In this document: positions 1 through 8,046 of the stretch, one piece after another
Position numbering within the stretch: the stretch's first letter is position 1
Layout of the letters: the number at the start of each line of letters is the position of its first letter
NCBI GenBank assembly: GCA_015064485.1
Contig: SVSD01000007.1
Coordinates: 1-64,000 of the forward strand
Source of the DNA: Oscillospiraceae bacterium
GTDB lineage: Bacteria > Bacillota > Clostridia > Oscillospirales > CAG-382
Reading direction: 5' to 3'
DNA: 64,000 nt
Position numbers and translations under genes: made by a program
The notes under the pieces: generated by a model
Database searches by the model: none
What the model was told of the DNA's origin: nothing
The model's input: the letters and a program-made list of their open reading frames with translations, nothing else

Positions 1-12
1 GATATAAAGAGA

Positions 13-52
13 AAATCCCGTCTGACTTCCTGTTAGAAATCAGACGGGATTT
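13..52. terminator. Intrinsic terminator-like hairpin at window edge
   Basis: A perfect 13-bp stem (13-25 with 40-52, AAATCCCGTCTGA and its complement) closes a 14-nt loop. There is a short T-rich tail on either strand. It probably ends a transcript from outside the window; direction cannot be decided. Confidence 0.6.
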
Positions 53-77
53 GTCCGTATGCACCCCGGAAACCGTC

Positions 78-134
78 AGCTAACAGTTGATAAGTAAATT
101 AGTTCCTTATCACTGTTAAGCCTTTGATTAGCTG
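78..134 (+). terminator. Nested hairpins with U-tract upstream of ftsE
   Basis: CAGCTAA (78-84) pairs with TTAGCTG (128-134), directly followed by TTTTTATTTTT. Inside lies a second hairpin, TAACAG+TGATAAG (81-94) with CTTATCA+CTGTTA (106-118), one bulged T. The two share bases 81-84, so they partly compete. It is either a terminator for an upstream gene or an attenuator in a long ftsE leader; the sequence does not decide. Confidence 0.4.
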
Positions 135-208
135 TTTTTATTTTTGTGTTTTTATTTATCATACTATGGAACAAAATAACAAAAAATACCGTCTATTTAT
201 AATATAGT

Positions 209-224
209 AATTTGTTAACAAATT
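209..224. repeat. 16-bp perfect palindrome upstream of ftsE promoter
   Basis: AATTTGTTAACAAATT is a perfect palindrome about 25 bp upstream of the ftsE extended -10. Placement and symmetry fit a dimeric regulator site. It resembles a compact Rex-type TTGTTAA/TTAACAA site but lacks the usual spacer, so the binding protein is unknown. Confidence 0.4.
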
Positions 225-248
225 GCTCTTTATTTATGCGTGATTTTA

Positions 249-257
249 TGATACAAT
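249..257 (+). promoter_or_regulatory. Extended -10 promoter candidate for ftsE
   Basis: TGATACAAT matches an extended -10 (TGn plus TACAAT). The -35 position, about TTTATT, is weak. It lies about 70 bp before the ftsE start codon. Confidence 0.4.
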
Positions 258-326
258 ATCTATGTATTGATATAACTTGGATATTTATACTTATATATAG
301 ACAAATTGCAAATGGAGGAAGAAAAA

Positions 327-1004
327 TTGATAGAATTTAAAAATGTTTGCAAAACATATAAAAAGAGCAAAAACTATGTTCTTAAAAATCTCAATCTTAC
401 AATTAACGACGGTGATTTTGTTTTTATCGTCGGTCATTCGGGTGCGGGAAAAACTACATTAACTAAACTTTTATTAAGAGAAGAGAAAGTATCATCCGGT
501 ACTTTACATATTGACGAATTTAAGCTTGAAAAACTTAGAAATTTCAGAGTTCCGTATTTCAGACGCAGAATCGGTGTTGTATTTCAGGATTTTAAACTTC
601 TTGACAACAAGACCGTTTTTGAAAATGTCGCTTTTGCACTCCAGATAGTAGGAGCTCCTAAACGAATCATTGAACACAGAGTTATGGAGTTTCTTGCACT
701 TGTTGGTCTTGAAAACAAGAGAGATTCTTTTCCGTCGCAGCTTTCCGGCGGTGAAAAGCAAAGAGTTTGTCTTGCTCGTGCTCTTATAAACAAGCCTCAT
801 ATCATTATAGCTGACGAACCCACAGGTAATCTTGACCCCGAACTCAGCTACGATATTATGAATCTTCTTGTACATATTAACGATGTTACACACAGAACTG
901 TCATTGTTGTAACTCACGAACAACAGCTTGTAGACCATTTTAACAAGCGTGTTGTAAAAATTGAAGACGGTGAAATAGTCAGCGATACTGCGGGAGGACA
1001 ATGA
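327..1004 (+). CDS. ftsE: Cell division ATP-binding protein FtsE
   Basis: ABC ATPase of the FtsEX complex, which couples cytosolic ATP hydrolysis to activation of cell-wall hydrolases outside the membrane. Walker A (GHSGAGKTT), the signature LSGGEKQR and Walker B with IIADEPTG are all present and in order. I place the start at TTG 327, giving the family N-terminus MIEFKNV, because a GGAGG at 314-318 sits 8 nt upstream. An earlier in-frame TTG (306) and ATG (312) have no Shine-Dalgarno and would only add residues encoded by the SD itself. Its stop overlaps the ftsX start. The length of about 225 residues is normal for the family. Confidence 0.95.
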   Translation: MIEFKNVCKTYKKSKNYVLKNLNLTINDGDFVFIVGHSGAGKTTLTKLLLREEKVSSGTLHIDEFKLEKLRNFRVPYFRRRIGVVFQDFKLLDNKTVFENVAFALQIVGAPKRIIEHRVMEFLALVGLENKRDSFPSQLSGGEKQRVCLARALINKPHIIIADEPTGNLDPELSYDIMNLLVHINDVTHRTVIVVTHEQQLVDHFNKRVVKIEDGEIVSDTAGGQ

Positions 1005-1900
1005 TGAACAGATTTACATATTTCTTATCTACAGGCTTTAAAAGCTTTTTCCGTAACGGATTTATGAGCCTTGCCGCAATTGTAATACTTATCTCTGCAA
1101 TGCTTATCTGCGGAAGTTTTATGCTTGTTAATTACAATATCGAGTACAACATTCAGCAGGTAGATGATTTTAATGAAATCGTAGTTTTTGCTGAACTTTC
1201 GACAACCGACGAACAGATCGCGGAAATGGAAGAGAAAATTTTGATGCATGACAATGTTGCATCATGTACGCTTGTAAAAAAAGAAGAATCTATCAAAAAA
1301 GAAAAGGAACGCTACGGCGATGAATACTCCTATCTTTTTGAACGCTATATTAACAACGAATCAGAAAACCCTCTTCCCGATAAATTCCATATTGAATATC
1401 ATGAGGTAAACAAGCTTGATACTCTTGAATCTTATCTTTTAACAGAGGTTGACCATGTTTGGAAGGTGAATGTCAGAAAGGATATTGCCGACAGTATCAA
1501 TCAGATAAAACAGGTTATCAATGTTGTTTGTGTGTTCTTGACAGGCCTTTTGCTTGTTGTGTCTGTCTTTATCATCGGCAATACAATTAAAATCACTTTA
1601 AAATCCCGAGAAAAAGAAATTACTATTATGCGATACATCGGTGCGACAGATGTGTTTATAACACTTCCCTTTATTGTTGAGTCAACGATAGTTGCTTTGA
1701 TTTCAAGTATCACAGCTTCATTTATTCAGCTTTTTGCCTATAAAGTAATAGTCGATCAGGTTGTATCAAAGTTCAATATTGTGTCAACAATTCCTTTTGG
1801 AAATGTATGGTTGCCGATCACTTTGGGCTTTGTCGGAGTATCTTTTGTACTTTGCCTTGTATGCACGATCCTTTCGACAAGAAGCTATATGGATGCTTGA
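1004..1900 (+). CDS. ftsX: Cell division protein FtsX (permease)
   Basis: Membrane partner of FtsE. An N-terminal transmembrane helix (about residues 20-45) is followed by the extracellular FtsX domain that contacts the hydrolase or its adaptor, then three C-terminal helices with the KSREKEI motif before the second of these. ATG codons at 1001 and 1004 are both possible. I prefer 1004, since GGAGG at 993-997 is then 6 nt away and the start overlaps the ftsE stop as TGATG. Translational coupling to ftsE is likely. The length, about 298 residues, is typical. Confidence 0.95.
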   Translation: MNRFTYFLSTGFKSFFRNGFMSLAAIVILISAMLICGSFMLVNYNIEYNIQQVDDFNEIVVFAELSTTDEQIAEMEEKILMHDNVASCTLVKKEESIKKEKERYGDEYSYLFERYINNESENPLPDKFHIEYHEVNKLDTLESYLLTEVDHVWKVNVRKDIADSINQIKQVINVVCVFLTGLLLVVSVFIIGNTIKITLKSREKEITIMRYIGATDVFITLPFIVESTIVALISSITASFIQLFAYKVIVDQVVSKFNIVSTIPFGNVWLPITLGFVGVSFVLCLVCTILSTRSYMDA

Positions 1901-1925
1901 TGATTAAAATTAAGGGGACATATTT

Positions 1926-3110
1926 ATGAAAATAACAGCAAAAATTTTACTTGTAATATTAAGCGTTCTTGCTGTTTTTTCCTGCTTTATGTTTGTAGGT
2001 AAAAAAACAGTTATATATGCGGCAAACGATAATATCGAAACGCAGATACGCTCGCTTGAAAGTAGTCTGTCGAAAATCGAAAAAGAAAGAAGCCAGGCAC
2101 AGAAAGCATTAAATTCAGCAAAAAACAGTAAAAATAATCAGCTTGCTCTAAAGCGCCAATATGATAACGAGATCGTTTCTCTTGAATCTCTTATTCTCAC
2201 TACAGAGGAGCTTATAAAGCAGTATGATTTAAGTATTGAAAAGGCTAATGAAGACATTGCGGTTCTTGAAGGTCAGCTTGAGGAACAGGAACTTGCTTTT
2301 GAAGATATGATCCGTATGTCATTTATGTACGGTAATGATAACTATCTTCAAATGATATTTGATTCGGGAAGTTTTTCCGACCTTCTTTCAAGACTTGATA
2401 TGGTTTCGTATTTGCTTTCATATAATAAAAATGTAATTGACGGTATGATTGAAACTGAGGAACAGCTTAGAATGTCAACTGATAACCTTCAGCTTTCAAA
2501 AGACAATCTTCAAAGCTATATTGAGTCGAAAGAAACCTTGAAAGCAGAACTCGATCAAAAGAGTAATGAAGCACAGCTCCTTATAAATTCTTTGGATAAG
2601 GATGAAAAAGCTGCAGCTCAGGCTCTCAAGGAAATCGAAGCTTCAAAAAAACAGCTTGAAGAAGACATAGCAGAACTTGCAAAGCAATATAATAAAACCG
2701 GCGAAAAGTATTCCGGAGGCATATTTATCTGGCCTGTTGATCAGAAACAGAGTACATCCTCCGGCTGGGAATGGAGAATAAATCCCATCTCAAAGAAGAG
2801 GGAGTTCCATAACGGGCTTGATATTCCCGCACCCAGAGGAACAAAAATTTTCGCAGCTTCAGGCGGAACAGTTGTGAAAGCTGCCTGGTACGGCGGATAT
2901 GGTAATTGTGTTATTATCAATCACGGCGGCGGAGTTATGACACTGTACGGTCATTGCAATAAGCTTAATGTAAAAGAAGGTCAATCTGTAAAGCAAGGCG
3001 ATACGATTGCTTTTGTCGGCAGTACAGGTTATTCTACGGGTAACCATCTGCATTTTACAGTTTATGAAAATGGCAATACTGCCGTTAATCCTTGGAATTA
3101 TTTGAAATAA
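1926..3110 (+). CDS. EnvC-like murein hydrolase, coiled coil plus M23/LytM domain
   Basis: An exported protein with an N-terminal hydrophobic segment (about residues 5-30), a long Lys/Glu-rich coiled coil (about 35-255) and a C-terminal M23 peptidase domain. The zinc-site motifs HNGLDI and HLHF are both present, so the peptidase looks catalytically intact, unlike E. coli EnvC, whose LytM domain is inactive. Directly downstream of ftsEX with a good SD (AAGGGGA), it is the obvious FtsEX-controlled peptidoglycan hydrolase. Function in septal or elongation wall splitting is inferred from family and context. A weak terminator-like hairpin follows. Confidence 0.88.
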   Translation: MKITAKILLVILSVLAVFSCFMFVGKKTVIYAANDNIETQIRSLESSLSKIEKERSQAQKALNSAKNSKNNQLALKRQYDNEIVSLESLILTTEELIKQYDLSIEKANEDIAVLEGQLEEQELAFEDMIRMSFMYGNDNYLQMIFDSGSFSDLLSRLDMVSYLLSYNKNVIDGMIETEEQLRMSTDNLQLSKDNLQSYIESKETLKAELDQKSNEAQLLINSLDKDEKAAAQALKEIEASKKQLEEDIAELAKQYNKTGEKYSGGIFIWPVDQKQSTSSGWEWRINPISKKREFHNGLDIPAPRGTKIFAASGGTVVKAAWYGGYGNCVIINHGGGVMTLYGHCNKLNVKEGQSVKQGDTIAFVGSTGYSTGNHLHFTVYENGNTAVNPWNYLK

Positions 3111-3131
3111 AAGGCTCACATATTGTGCGCT

Positions 3132-3157
3132 CAGAGGACTGCTTAAACGGTCCTCTG
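3132..3157 (+). terminator. Hairpin after the EnvC-like gene
   Basis: CAGAGGAC (3132-3139) pairs with GTCCTCTG (3150-3157), followed by TTTGTGCTTT. The U-tract is weak, so it may allow read-through into the protease gene. Confidence 0.5.
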
Positions 3158-3203
3158 TTTGTGCTTTAAAAATATTGAAATATTAGTTGATCGGAGATAG
3201 GCG

Positions 3204-4475
3204 ATGAAAAGAAAAATTTCTGTCAGTGCATGTATTGTTCTTATGCTGATGGCTTCTTTTGTGTCAATACAGATAACAAGCTCATATATGACAAACAAAT
3301 ACGAAAGCGTGGTATACGGTTACAGCAAGTGGTCTGACATAAATTCCGATTTTGATACAATTGAGAAAGTTGCCGGAAACGATGCCGGAACAAACTGGCA
3401 AAATGTATATTCAGACTTGTCGGAAGTTGATGCTTATGTCCGTACAAACTATATAGGAGATATAGATGACGATAATTTGCGTGATTATGTCATCGCGGGA
3501 TATCTTTACGGTCTTGAGGATAAATATGCCGCATACATTCCCGAAGAGGAATATAAAGCATATACAGAATCCTTTGAAGGGTCGATGGTAGGTGTCGGAA
3601 TCAGAGTCACTGATGACGGTGCTTCGGGCGGTATGTATGTAACATCTGTTGTACCGGAAGGTCCTGCGGAAAAGGCAGGTATCCTGACGGGTGACATTGT
3701 TGTGGCTGTTGACGGAAATAATATTTCCGAATTTGGTTACTACAACGCATATAATTTAATAAAACAAGGCAAAGAAAATGACCCGGTAGTCTTAACGGTT
3801 GCAACGGTCGTATCTAACTATGAGCAGACTAAGGAATATACTCTTGTAAGGACAAAAGTCGATACGGACACTGTTTTAACAAGAATGCTCACTGATGAAA
3901 TTGCGTATGTTAATATTTTAAATTTTGATATGACAACAGGCAAAGAATTCAAAAAAGAAATGGATGATCTCGCAAAAAAAGGCGCCGAAAAATACATCTT
4001 TGATGTAAGAAATAATCCGGGCGGAACAATAGGCGGAGTAAAGGAAGTTCTTGATTATCTTTTGCCGGAAGGACCTATTATCCGTTGCTTTACAAAAGAT
4101 GGAGAACAGAGCGTAGAATATTCCGATGCAAAAGAGCTTGTAGCTCCGATGATCGTACTTGTAAATGAGAATACCGCAAGCGGCGGAGAATTGTTTACTG
4201 CTGCTTTAAGAGATTATGAAAAGGCAACTGTTATCGGTACTAAAACTTACGGCAAGGGAACTGTCCAGACGGTAATCCCGATTTCAAGCGGCGGAGGTAT
4301 AAAGCTTTCTGTGATGATGTATAATCCTCCCAAAAGCGATAATTACGAAGGTGTAGGTATCGAACCTGACAAAACAGTTTATTTGTCTGAAGAGGCTAAA
4401 GCAAAGTTTTACAGACTTAAAGACAGCGAAGACGATCAGCTTCAGGCAGCGCTTGATGATATTTTAAATAAATAA
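3204..4475 (+). CDS. Carboxy-terminal processing protease, S41 family (CtpA-like)
   Basis: A membrane-anchored serine protease with an N-terminal signal anchor (about residues 5-28), a PDZ domain (about 120-210, containing the GVGIRV and GPAEKAG motifs) and the S41 catalytic domain. The catalytic Ser is in NTASGGE and the Lys in YGKGTVQ. The family cleaves exported substrates near their C termini. It commonly follows ftsEX and the M23 gene in Clostridia, as here, suggesting a role in turnover of wall hydrolases (inference). The SD is GGAGATAGGCG. smpB follows after 12 bp, so the two are probably co-transcribed. Confidence 0.92.
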   Translation: MKRKISVSACIVLMLMASFVSIQITSSYMTNKYESVVYGYSKWSDINSDFDTIEKVAGNDAGTNWQNVYSDLSEVDAYVRTNYIGDIDDDNLRDYVIAGYLYGLEDKYAAYIPEEEYKAYTESFEGSMVGVGIRVTDDGASGGMYVTSVVPEGPAEKAGILTGDIVVAVDGNNISEFGYYNAYNLIKQGKENDPVVLTVATVVSNYEQTKEYTLVRTKVDTDTVLTRMLTDEIAYVNILNFDMTTGKEFKKEMDDLAKKGAEKYIFDVRNNPGGTIGGVKEVLDYLLPEGPIIRCFTKDGEQSVEYSDAKELVAPMIVLVNENTASGGELFTAALRDYEKATVIGTKTYGKGTVQTVIPISSGGGIKLSVMMYNPPKSDNYEGVGIEPDKTVYLSEEAKAKFYRLKDSEDDQLQAALDDILNK

Positions 4476-4487
4476 ACGGAGAAAACA

Positions 4488-4955
4488 ATGGCTGAAAAAA
4501 GTAAAGAAAGAATAGCCGCTCAAAACAAAAAAGCTTTTCACGATTATTTTATTGAAGATTCGTATGAGGCAGGAATTGAACTTTCCGGCACAGAAGTTAA
4601 AAGTGTAAGAGCTTGTGCTGTTAATATGAAGGATTCATACTGTTATGTCGAAAAAGGTGAACTTTTTTGTACAGGTATTCATATAAGCGCCTATGAAAAG
4701 GGAAATGTTTTCAATAAAGATCCTTTGAGAGTTCGTAAATTGCTTATGCATAAAAAAGAAATTATGCGGCTTTACGGACTGATTGGGAAAGAAGGTTATA
4801 CATTGGTACCTTTGAAGATGTACTTTAAAGGTCCAAGGGTAAAAGTTCAGGTCGGTCTTTGTAAAGGTAAAAAGAATTACGATAAGCGTGATACCGAAGC
4901 AAAGAAGCAGGCAAACCGTGATATAGAGCGCTACACCAAAGGTATAAACAGATAA
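4488..4955 (+). CDS. smpB: SsrA-binding protein SmpB
   Basis: The trans-translation factor that binds tmRNA and delivers it to stalled ribosomes. The oligonucleotide-binding fold motifs are visible: the N-terminal NKKAFHDYFIEDSYEAGIEL stretch, the GTEVKS turn, and the C-terminal KRDTEAKK tail that enters the mRNA channel. Its 155 residues match the family. The SD is CGGAG. No tmRNA gene (ssrA), which often lies near smpB, was recognised in this window. Confidence 0.97.
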   Translation: MAEKSKERIAAQNKKAFHDYFIEDSYEAGIELSGTEVKSVRACAVNMKDSYCYVEKGELFCTGIHISAYEKGNVFNKDPLRVRKLLMHKKEIMRLYGLIGKEGYTLVPLKMYFKGPRVKVQVGLCKGKKNYDKRDTEAKKQANRDIERYTKGINR

Positions 4956-4965
4956 CGGAGGAATG

Positions 4966-5520
4966 ATGAATAACGGCTCAATAATCCTGCGTTTTACGGA
5001 CGGGATACTTGATCAGGAAAAATATATGTTGCTGAAGAAACTTGCAGCCGCATGTAATTCGGATAATAAGTTTTTTATAGTAACTGTAAGCCCTGATGAT
5101 CTTGATATGCTTCAGGAGATGGTAACTACCGCGGCATTTTTCTTAAATGAAAATGTGATGGATACACTTGTCGATGATGCGGCGACGGTTTTGATGTTAA
5201 AGAAATTGTGCATTGCTTCAAAATATGCACTTTCGGGATTCAAAACTGTTGTAGATTACGGAAATGGCAAAACCGAGCGTGATTGTACTTTAAGTATTAT
5301 AACTCCGGGTGCTCATATACATTTGCCTTCCAATTGTACCGACAAAAAGACGGAAAGATATATAAGCTCGGCTCTATCCGAGGCGCTTTCTCTTTATAAA
5401 GAGGGAAAAGAAGGATATTTGATCTATCAGGATAATAATGAAAAAATGATAGTTGAAACAAAAGATGATTATGTCAAACGGCTGTATTTAAACAGTTCAG
5501 ACGATTCTCAGCATAATTGA
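4966..5520 (+). CDS. Conserved hypothetical protein, unknown function
   Basis: About 184 residues with no signal peptide, no membrane helix and no motif I recognise. The C-terminal half (about 90-165) alternates beta-strand and helix patterns and contains an HIHLPSNC stretch. The N-terminal third reads like an alpha/beta domain. I chose ATG 4966 over 4963 because GGAGG (4957-4961) is too close to the first ATG. It lies 10 bp after smpB and 21 bp before the cysteine synthase, clearly within the same operon. No function is claimed. Confidence 0.75.
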   Translation: MNNGSIILRFTDGILDQEKYMLLKKLAAACNSDNKFFIVTVSPDDLDMLQEMVTTAAFFLNENVMDTLVDDAATVLMLKKLCIASKYALSGFKTVVDYGNGKTERDCTLSIITPGAHIHLPSNCTDKKTERYISSALSEALSLYKEGKEGYLIYQDNNEKMIVETKDDYVKRLYLNSSDDSQHN

Positions 5521-5541
5521 TACATATTTTGAGGTGTAAAA

Positions 5542-6471
5542 GTGGTTTTTGAAAATATACTTGAGGCACTCGGCAATACGCCGATGATAAAGCTTAACCG
5601 CATAAATGACGAAGACAGTGCGGATATTTATGTTAAATTTGAAGGACTTAATGTCGGTGGTTCTATTAAAACGAGAACAGCATACAATATGATCTGCGAA
5701 GCTGAAAAAAAAGGCCTTTTAAATAAAGATACAATAATTGTAGAACCAACAAGCGGCAACCAGGGAATCGGCCTTGCACTTGTCGGTGCGGTCAAAGGCT
5801 ATAAGACTATAATAATTATGCCCGATTCCGTAAGTGAAGAAAGAAGAAAGCTTGTGCGCCACTATGGAGCAGAGGTTATACTTGTTCATGACGCCGGCAA
5901 TATCGGTCTATGTATAGAAGAATGTTTGAATACTGCTCTCAGAATGAAGGCAGAGGACGAAAGAGTATTTGTTCCTCAGCAGTTTGAAAATCCCGCGAAT
6001 ACTGCAGCACAGCGAGAACAGACAGGCCGTGAGATACTTTCGCAGGTTAACGGGCCTATTCACGGTTTTTGTTCGGGCATCGGCACAGGCGGAACAATAA
6101 CAGGGATAGGGGAAACCTTAAAAGAAGCAAACCCCGATATTGAAATCTGGGCTGTTGAACCCGAAAATGCGGCGATACTCTCGGGTGGCTCGATCGGTAC
6201 ACATGTACAGATGGGAATCGGCGACGGTGTTATTCCTGCAATACTAAATTGTGAGATCTATGATGATATATGCATTATTAAAGATGAAGAAGCAATACAG
6301 ACATCAAAAGATCTCGCATCAAAAGAGGGTATTATGTGCGGAATTTCGAGCGGTACGAATGTTGCGGCGGCGATAAAACTTGCAAAGAAGCTCGGCAAAG
6401 GGAAAACCGTTGTTACCGTTCTTCCCGACACTGCCGAAAGGTATTTTTCAACACCTTTGTTTGAGGATTGA
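5542..6471 (+). CDS. PLP-dependent cysteine synthase (CysK/CysM family)
   Basis: A beta-family PLP enzyme expected to make cysteine from O-acetylserine and sulfide. The PLP lysine lies in GGSIKTR, the substrate loop is EPTSGNQG and the phosphate-binding loop is GTGGTITGIG. Two consensus positions differ from textbook CysK: the usual KDR is KTR and the usual SGNTG is SGNQG, so donor specificity may differ. The start is GTG with GAGGTG upstream. A strong bidirectional terminator follows, making this the last gene of the smpB operon. Confidence 0.85.
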   Translation: MVFENILEALGNTPMIKLNRINDEDSADIYVKFEGLNVGGSIKTRTAYNMICEAEKKGLLNKDTIIVEPTSGNQGIGLALVGAVKGYKTIIIMPDSVSEERRKLVRHYGAEVILVHDAGNIGLCIEECLNTALRMKAEDERVFVPQQFENPANTAAQREQTGREILSQVNGPIHGFCSGIGTGGTITGIGETLKEANPDIEIWAVEPENAAILSGGSIGTHVQMGIGDGVIPAILNCEIYDDICIIKDEEAIQTSKDLASKEGIMCGISSGTNVAAAIKLAKKLGKGKTVVTVLPDTAERYFSTPLFED

Positions 6472-6486
6472 ATGGGTAATACATAT

Positions 6487-6521
6487 AAATTCTTCGGGCT
6501 TGCTTTTTGCCCGAAGAATTT
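6487..6521 (+). terminator. Strong terminator after cysteine synthase
   Basis: A 13-bp perfect stem (6487-6499 with 6509-6521, AAATTCTTCGGGC and its complement) encloses a T-rich 9-nt loop. It is A-flanked on both sides and so can act in both directions. Confidence 0.8.
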
Positions 6522-6542
6522 AAAAATATTTGTAAAATACTA

Positions 6543-6571
6543 TTGACAAATGGTATTTGTTGTGGTATTAT
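6543..6571 (+). promoter_or_regulatory. Sigma-A promoter of infC-rpmI-rplT
   Basis: TTGACA at 6543-6548, a 17-bp spacer and TATTAT at 6566-6571, with an upstream TG giving the extended -10 TGGTATTAT. It is one of the best promoters in the window. Confidence 0.85.
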
Positions 6572-6578
6572 ATCAAAG

Positions 6579-6706
6579 GACAATAAAGCAGAACACAGTT
6601 CTCACCCGGCGCTTACGGCGTAAGGTCAATATCTTGAAGCGGTATTTTGTGCTGCTTGTTTGATTGTGTTTTGCGGAGATTATTGTTTCTTCGCATTTTT
6701 TATTTT
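6579..6706 (+). promoter_or_regulatory. infC leader with transcription attenuator (L20-leader type)
   Basis: The leader holds a long-range helix AAGCAG-aa-CACA (6586-6597) with TGTGCTGCTT (6648-6657), then a hairpin TGCGGAGA (6672-6679) with TCTTCGCA (6688-6695) followed at once by TTTTTTATTTT. The second hairpin is a canonical intrinsic terminator lying before the coding region. In Bacillus the same operon is autoregulated by L20 binding its leader and causing premature termination. Position and architecture agree; assignment to that RNA family needs a covariance search. Confidence 0.7.
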
Positions 6707-6723
6707 ACTTGGAGGTGTTTTGC

Positions 6724-7293
6724 ATAGGAACAGCCAAAGAAAAGGAGCTCAGTGTTAACGAAGAAATACGAGCTTCCGAAATAAGAGTAGTTGATGCCGA
6801 TGGTTCTCAGCTCGGTATTATGAAGACACAGGATGCACGCAAGCTTGCTTTTGATAAAGGTCTTGACCTTGTCGAAATTGCACCCGGCGCTGAACCGCCT
6901 GTTTGCCGTATAATGGATTTCGGCAAATACCGTTTCGAAAAGGAAAAGAAAAAGAAAGAAGCTAAAAAGAAACAGCAGAAGATCGATATTAAAGAAATTC
7001 AGCTTTCATGCCGTATCGATACTCATGACTTTGAAACCAAACTTAACCACGCAAGAAAGTTCCTCACAGCAGGTAACAAGGTTAAGGTTTCTGTCCGCTT
7101 TAAAGGCCGTGAAATGAATCATACATCCATTGGTCTTGATATTATCAATAAACTTGGCGAGGCTTGTCTTGATATTGGTGTTATTGAAAAACCAGCAGCA
7201 CTCGACGGCCGTCAAATGTTAATGTTCCTCGCACCTAAAACTGCGTCTGCGACAAAAGTAAAGAAAGAAAAGAACAAGGAAGACGCAGAATAA
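6724..7293 (+). CDS. infC: Translation initiation factor IF-3, apparent ATA start
   Basis: IF-3 binds the 30S subunit, prevents premature 50S joining and proofreads the start codon. The N-terminal domain begins near ELSVNEEIRASEIRVVD, and the core KPPVCRI-type motif (EPPVCRIMDFGKYRFEK) is clear. A perfect GGAGGTG (6711-6717) lies 6 nt before an in-frame ATA at 6724. The only in-frame ATG/GTG/TTG candidates lie on or upstream of this SD, within or before the terminator U-tract. An atypical start is a known hallmark of infC (AUU in E. coli) and allows IF-3 to repress its own translation, so ATA is credible. It is first in the operon with rpmI and rplT. Confidence 0.93.
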   Translation: MGTAKEKELSVNEEIRASEIRVVDADGSQLGIMKTQDARKLAFDKGLDLVEIAPGAEPPVCRIMDFGKYRFEKEKKKKEAKKKQQKIDIKEIQLSCRIDTHDFETKLNHARKFLTAGNKVKVSVRFKGREMNHTSIGLDIINKLGEACLDIGVIEKPAALDGRQMLMFLAPKTASATKVKKEKNKEDAE

Positions 7294-7366
7294 TCTGTTA
7301 CATCCGAAATATTTCGTTTATCGTGTATTTCGTTATGAAAAATATAAATTGAAAGGATGATTCATT

Positions 7367-7564
7367 GTGGCAAAGACTAAGACACATAAGGCTACTGCCA
7401 AGCGTTGCAGCATCACTAAGGGCGGTAAGGTAAAATTCAATCACATCAACAGAAGACACAAGCTCGGAAAGATGACTTCTAAGAGAAAGCGTCAGCTTCG
7501 CGGAGATGCTTACATCAGCGAATCTTTTGCACCCATCGTAAAGAAGCTCATTCCTTACGCATAA
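7367..7564 (+). CDS. rpmI: 50S ribosomal protein L35
   Basis: A small basic protein of 65 residues that starts MAKTKTHKATAKR and has the typical IKRRKLR-like basic core (KMTSKRKRQLR). The start is GTG 7367 with AAAGGATG upstream. It lies between infC and rplT, the universal order for this operon, and shares the infC leader control. Confidence 0.97.
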   Translation: MAKTKTHKATAKRCSITKGGKVKFNHINRRHKLGKMTSKRKRQLRGDAYISESFAPIVKKLIPYA

Positions 7565-7609
7565 GCTTTTTTGAAGTTGAAAATTTGATTTAATTCGGAG
7601 GTATATAAA

Positions 7610-7963
7610 ATGGCAAGAATTAAGGGCGCTCTTATGACAAGAAAGAGACGCAATAAGATGCTCAAGCTCGCAAAAGGCTACTGGGGCGCAAAGAGCAAAC
7701 ATTTTAAGATGGCTAAACAGGCCGTAATGAAGAGTGGTAACTACGCATTCGCAGGCAGAAAGATGAAGAAGAGAGATTTCAGAAAGCTCTGGATCACTCG
7801 TATCTCTGCTCAGTGCAAGGTTAACGATATCAACTATTCAAGATTTATGAACGGTCTTAAGAAGGCCGGCGTAACTCTTAACAGAAAGATGCTTGCAGAA
7901 CTTGCAGTTTCCGATAAGGAAGCATTCGCAAAGCTCGTTGAAACAGCAAAGGCAGCTCTCTAA
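7610..7963 (+). CDS. rplT: 50S ribosomal protein L20
   Basis: L20 is essential for early assembly of the large subunit and, in Firmicutes, is the repressor that binds the infC leader. The sequence begins [18 protein letters not shown], and the RNA-binding N-terminal helix and globular C-terminal domain ([17 protein letters not shown]) are intact. Length 117, normal. The SD GGAGG is optimal. It is the last gene before a strong terminator. Confidence 0.97.
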   Translation: MARIKGALMTRKRRNKMLKLAKGYWGAKSKHFKMAKQAVMKSGNYAFAGRKMKKRDFRKLWITRISAQCKVNDINYSRFMNGLKKAGVTLNRKMLAELAVSDKEAFAKLVETAKAAL

Positions 7964-7971
7964 TAAAAATT

Positions 7972-8002
7972 ACCGACTTGATTTTTGTCAAGTCGGTTTT
8001 TT
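7972..8002 (+). terminator. Terminator of infC-rpmI-rplT
   Basis: ACCGACTTGA (7972-7981) pairs with TCAAGTCGGT (7988-7997), then TTTTT. A textbook intrinsic terminator. Confidence 0.9.
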
Positions 8003-8012
8003 ATATTCTGAT

Positions 8013-8046
8013 GAAAAAAATCCCCCGACACATGAGTGTGGGGGAT
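8013..8046 (-). terminator. Terminator of tRNA-Leu
   Basis: On the minus strand ATCCCCC (8040-8046) pairs with GGGGGAT (8020-8026), with an inner ACAC/GTGT extension and a T7 tract at 8013-8019. The 5' arm overlaps the encoded CCA end of the tRNA. Confidence 0.8.
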
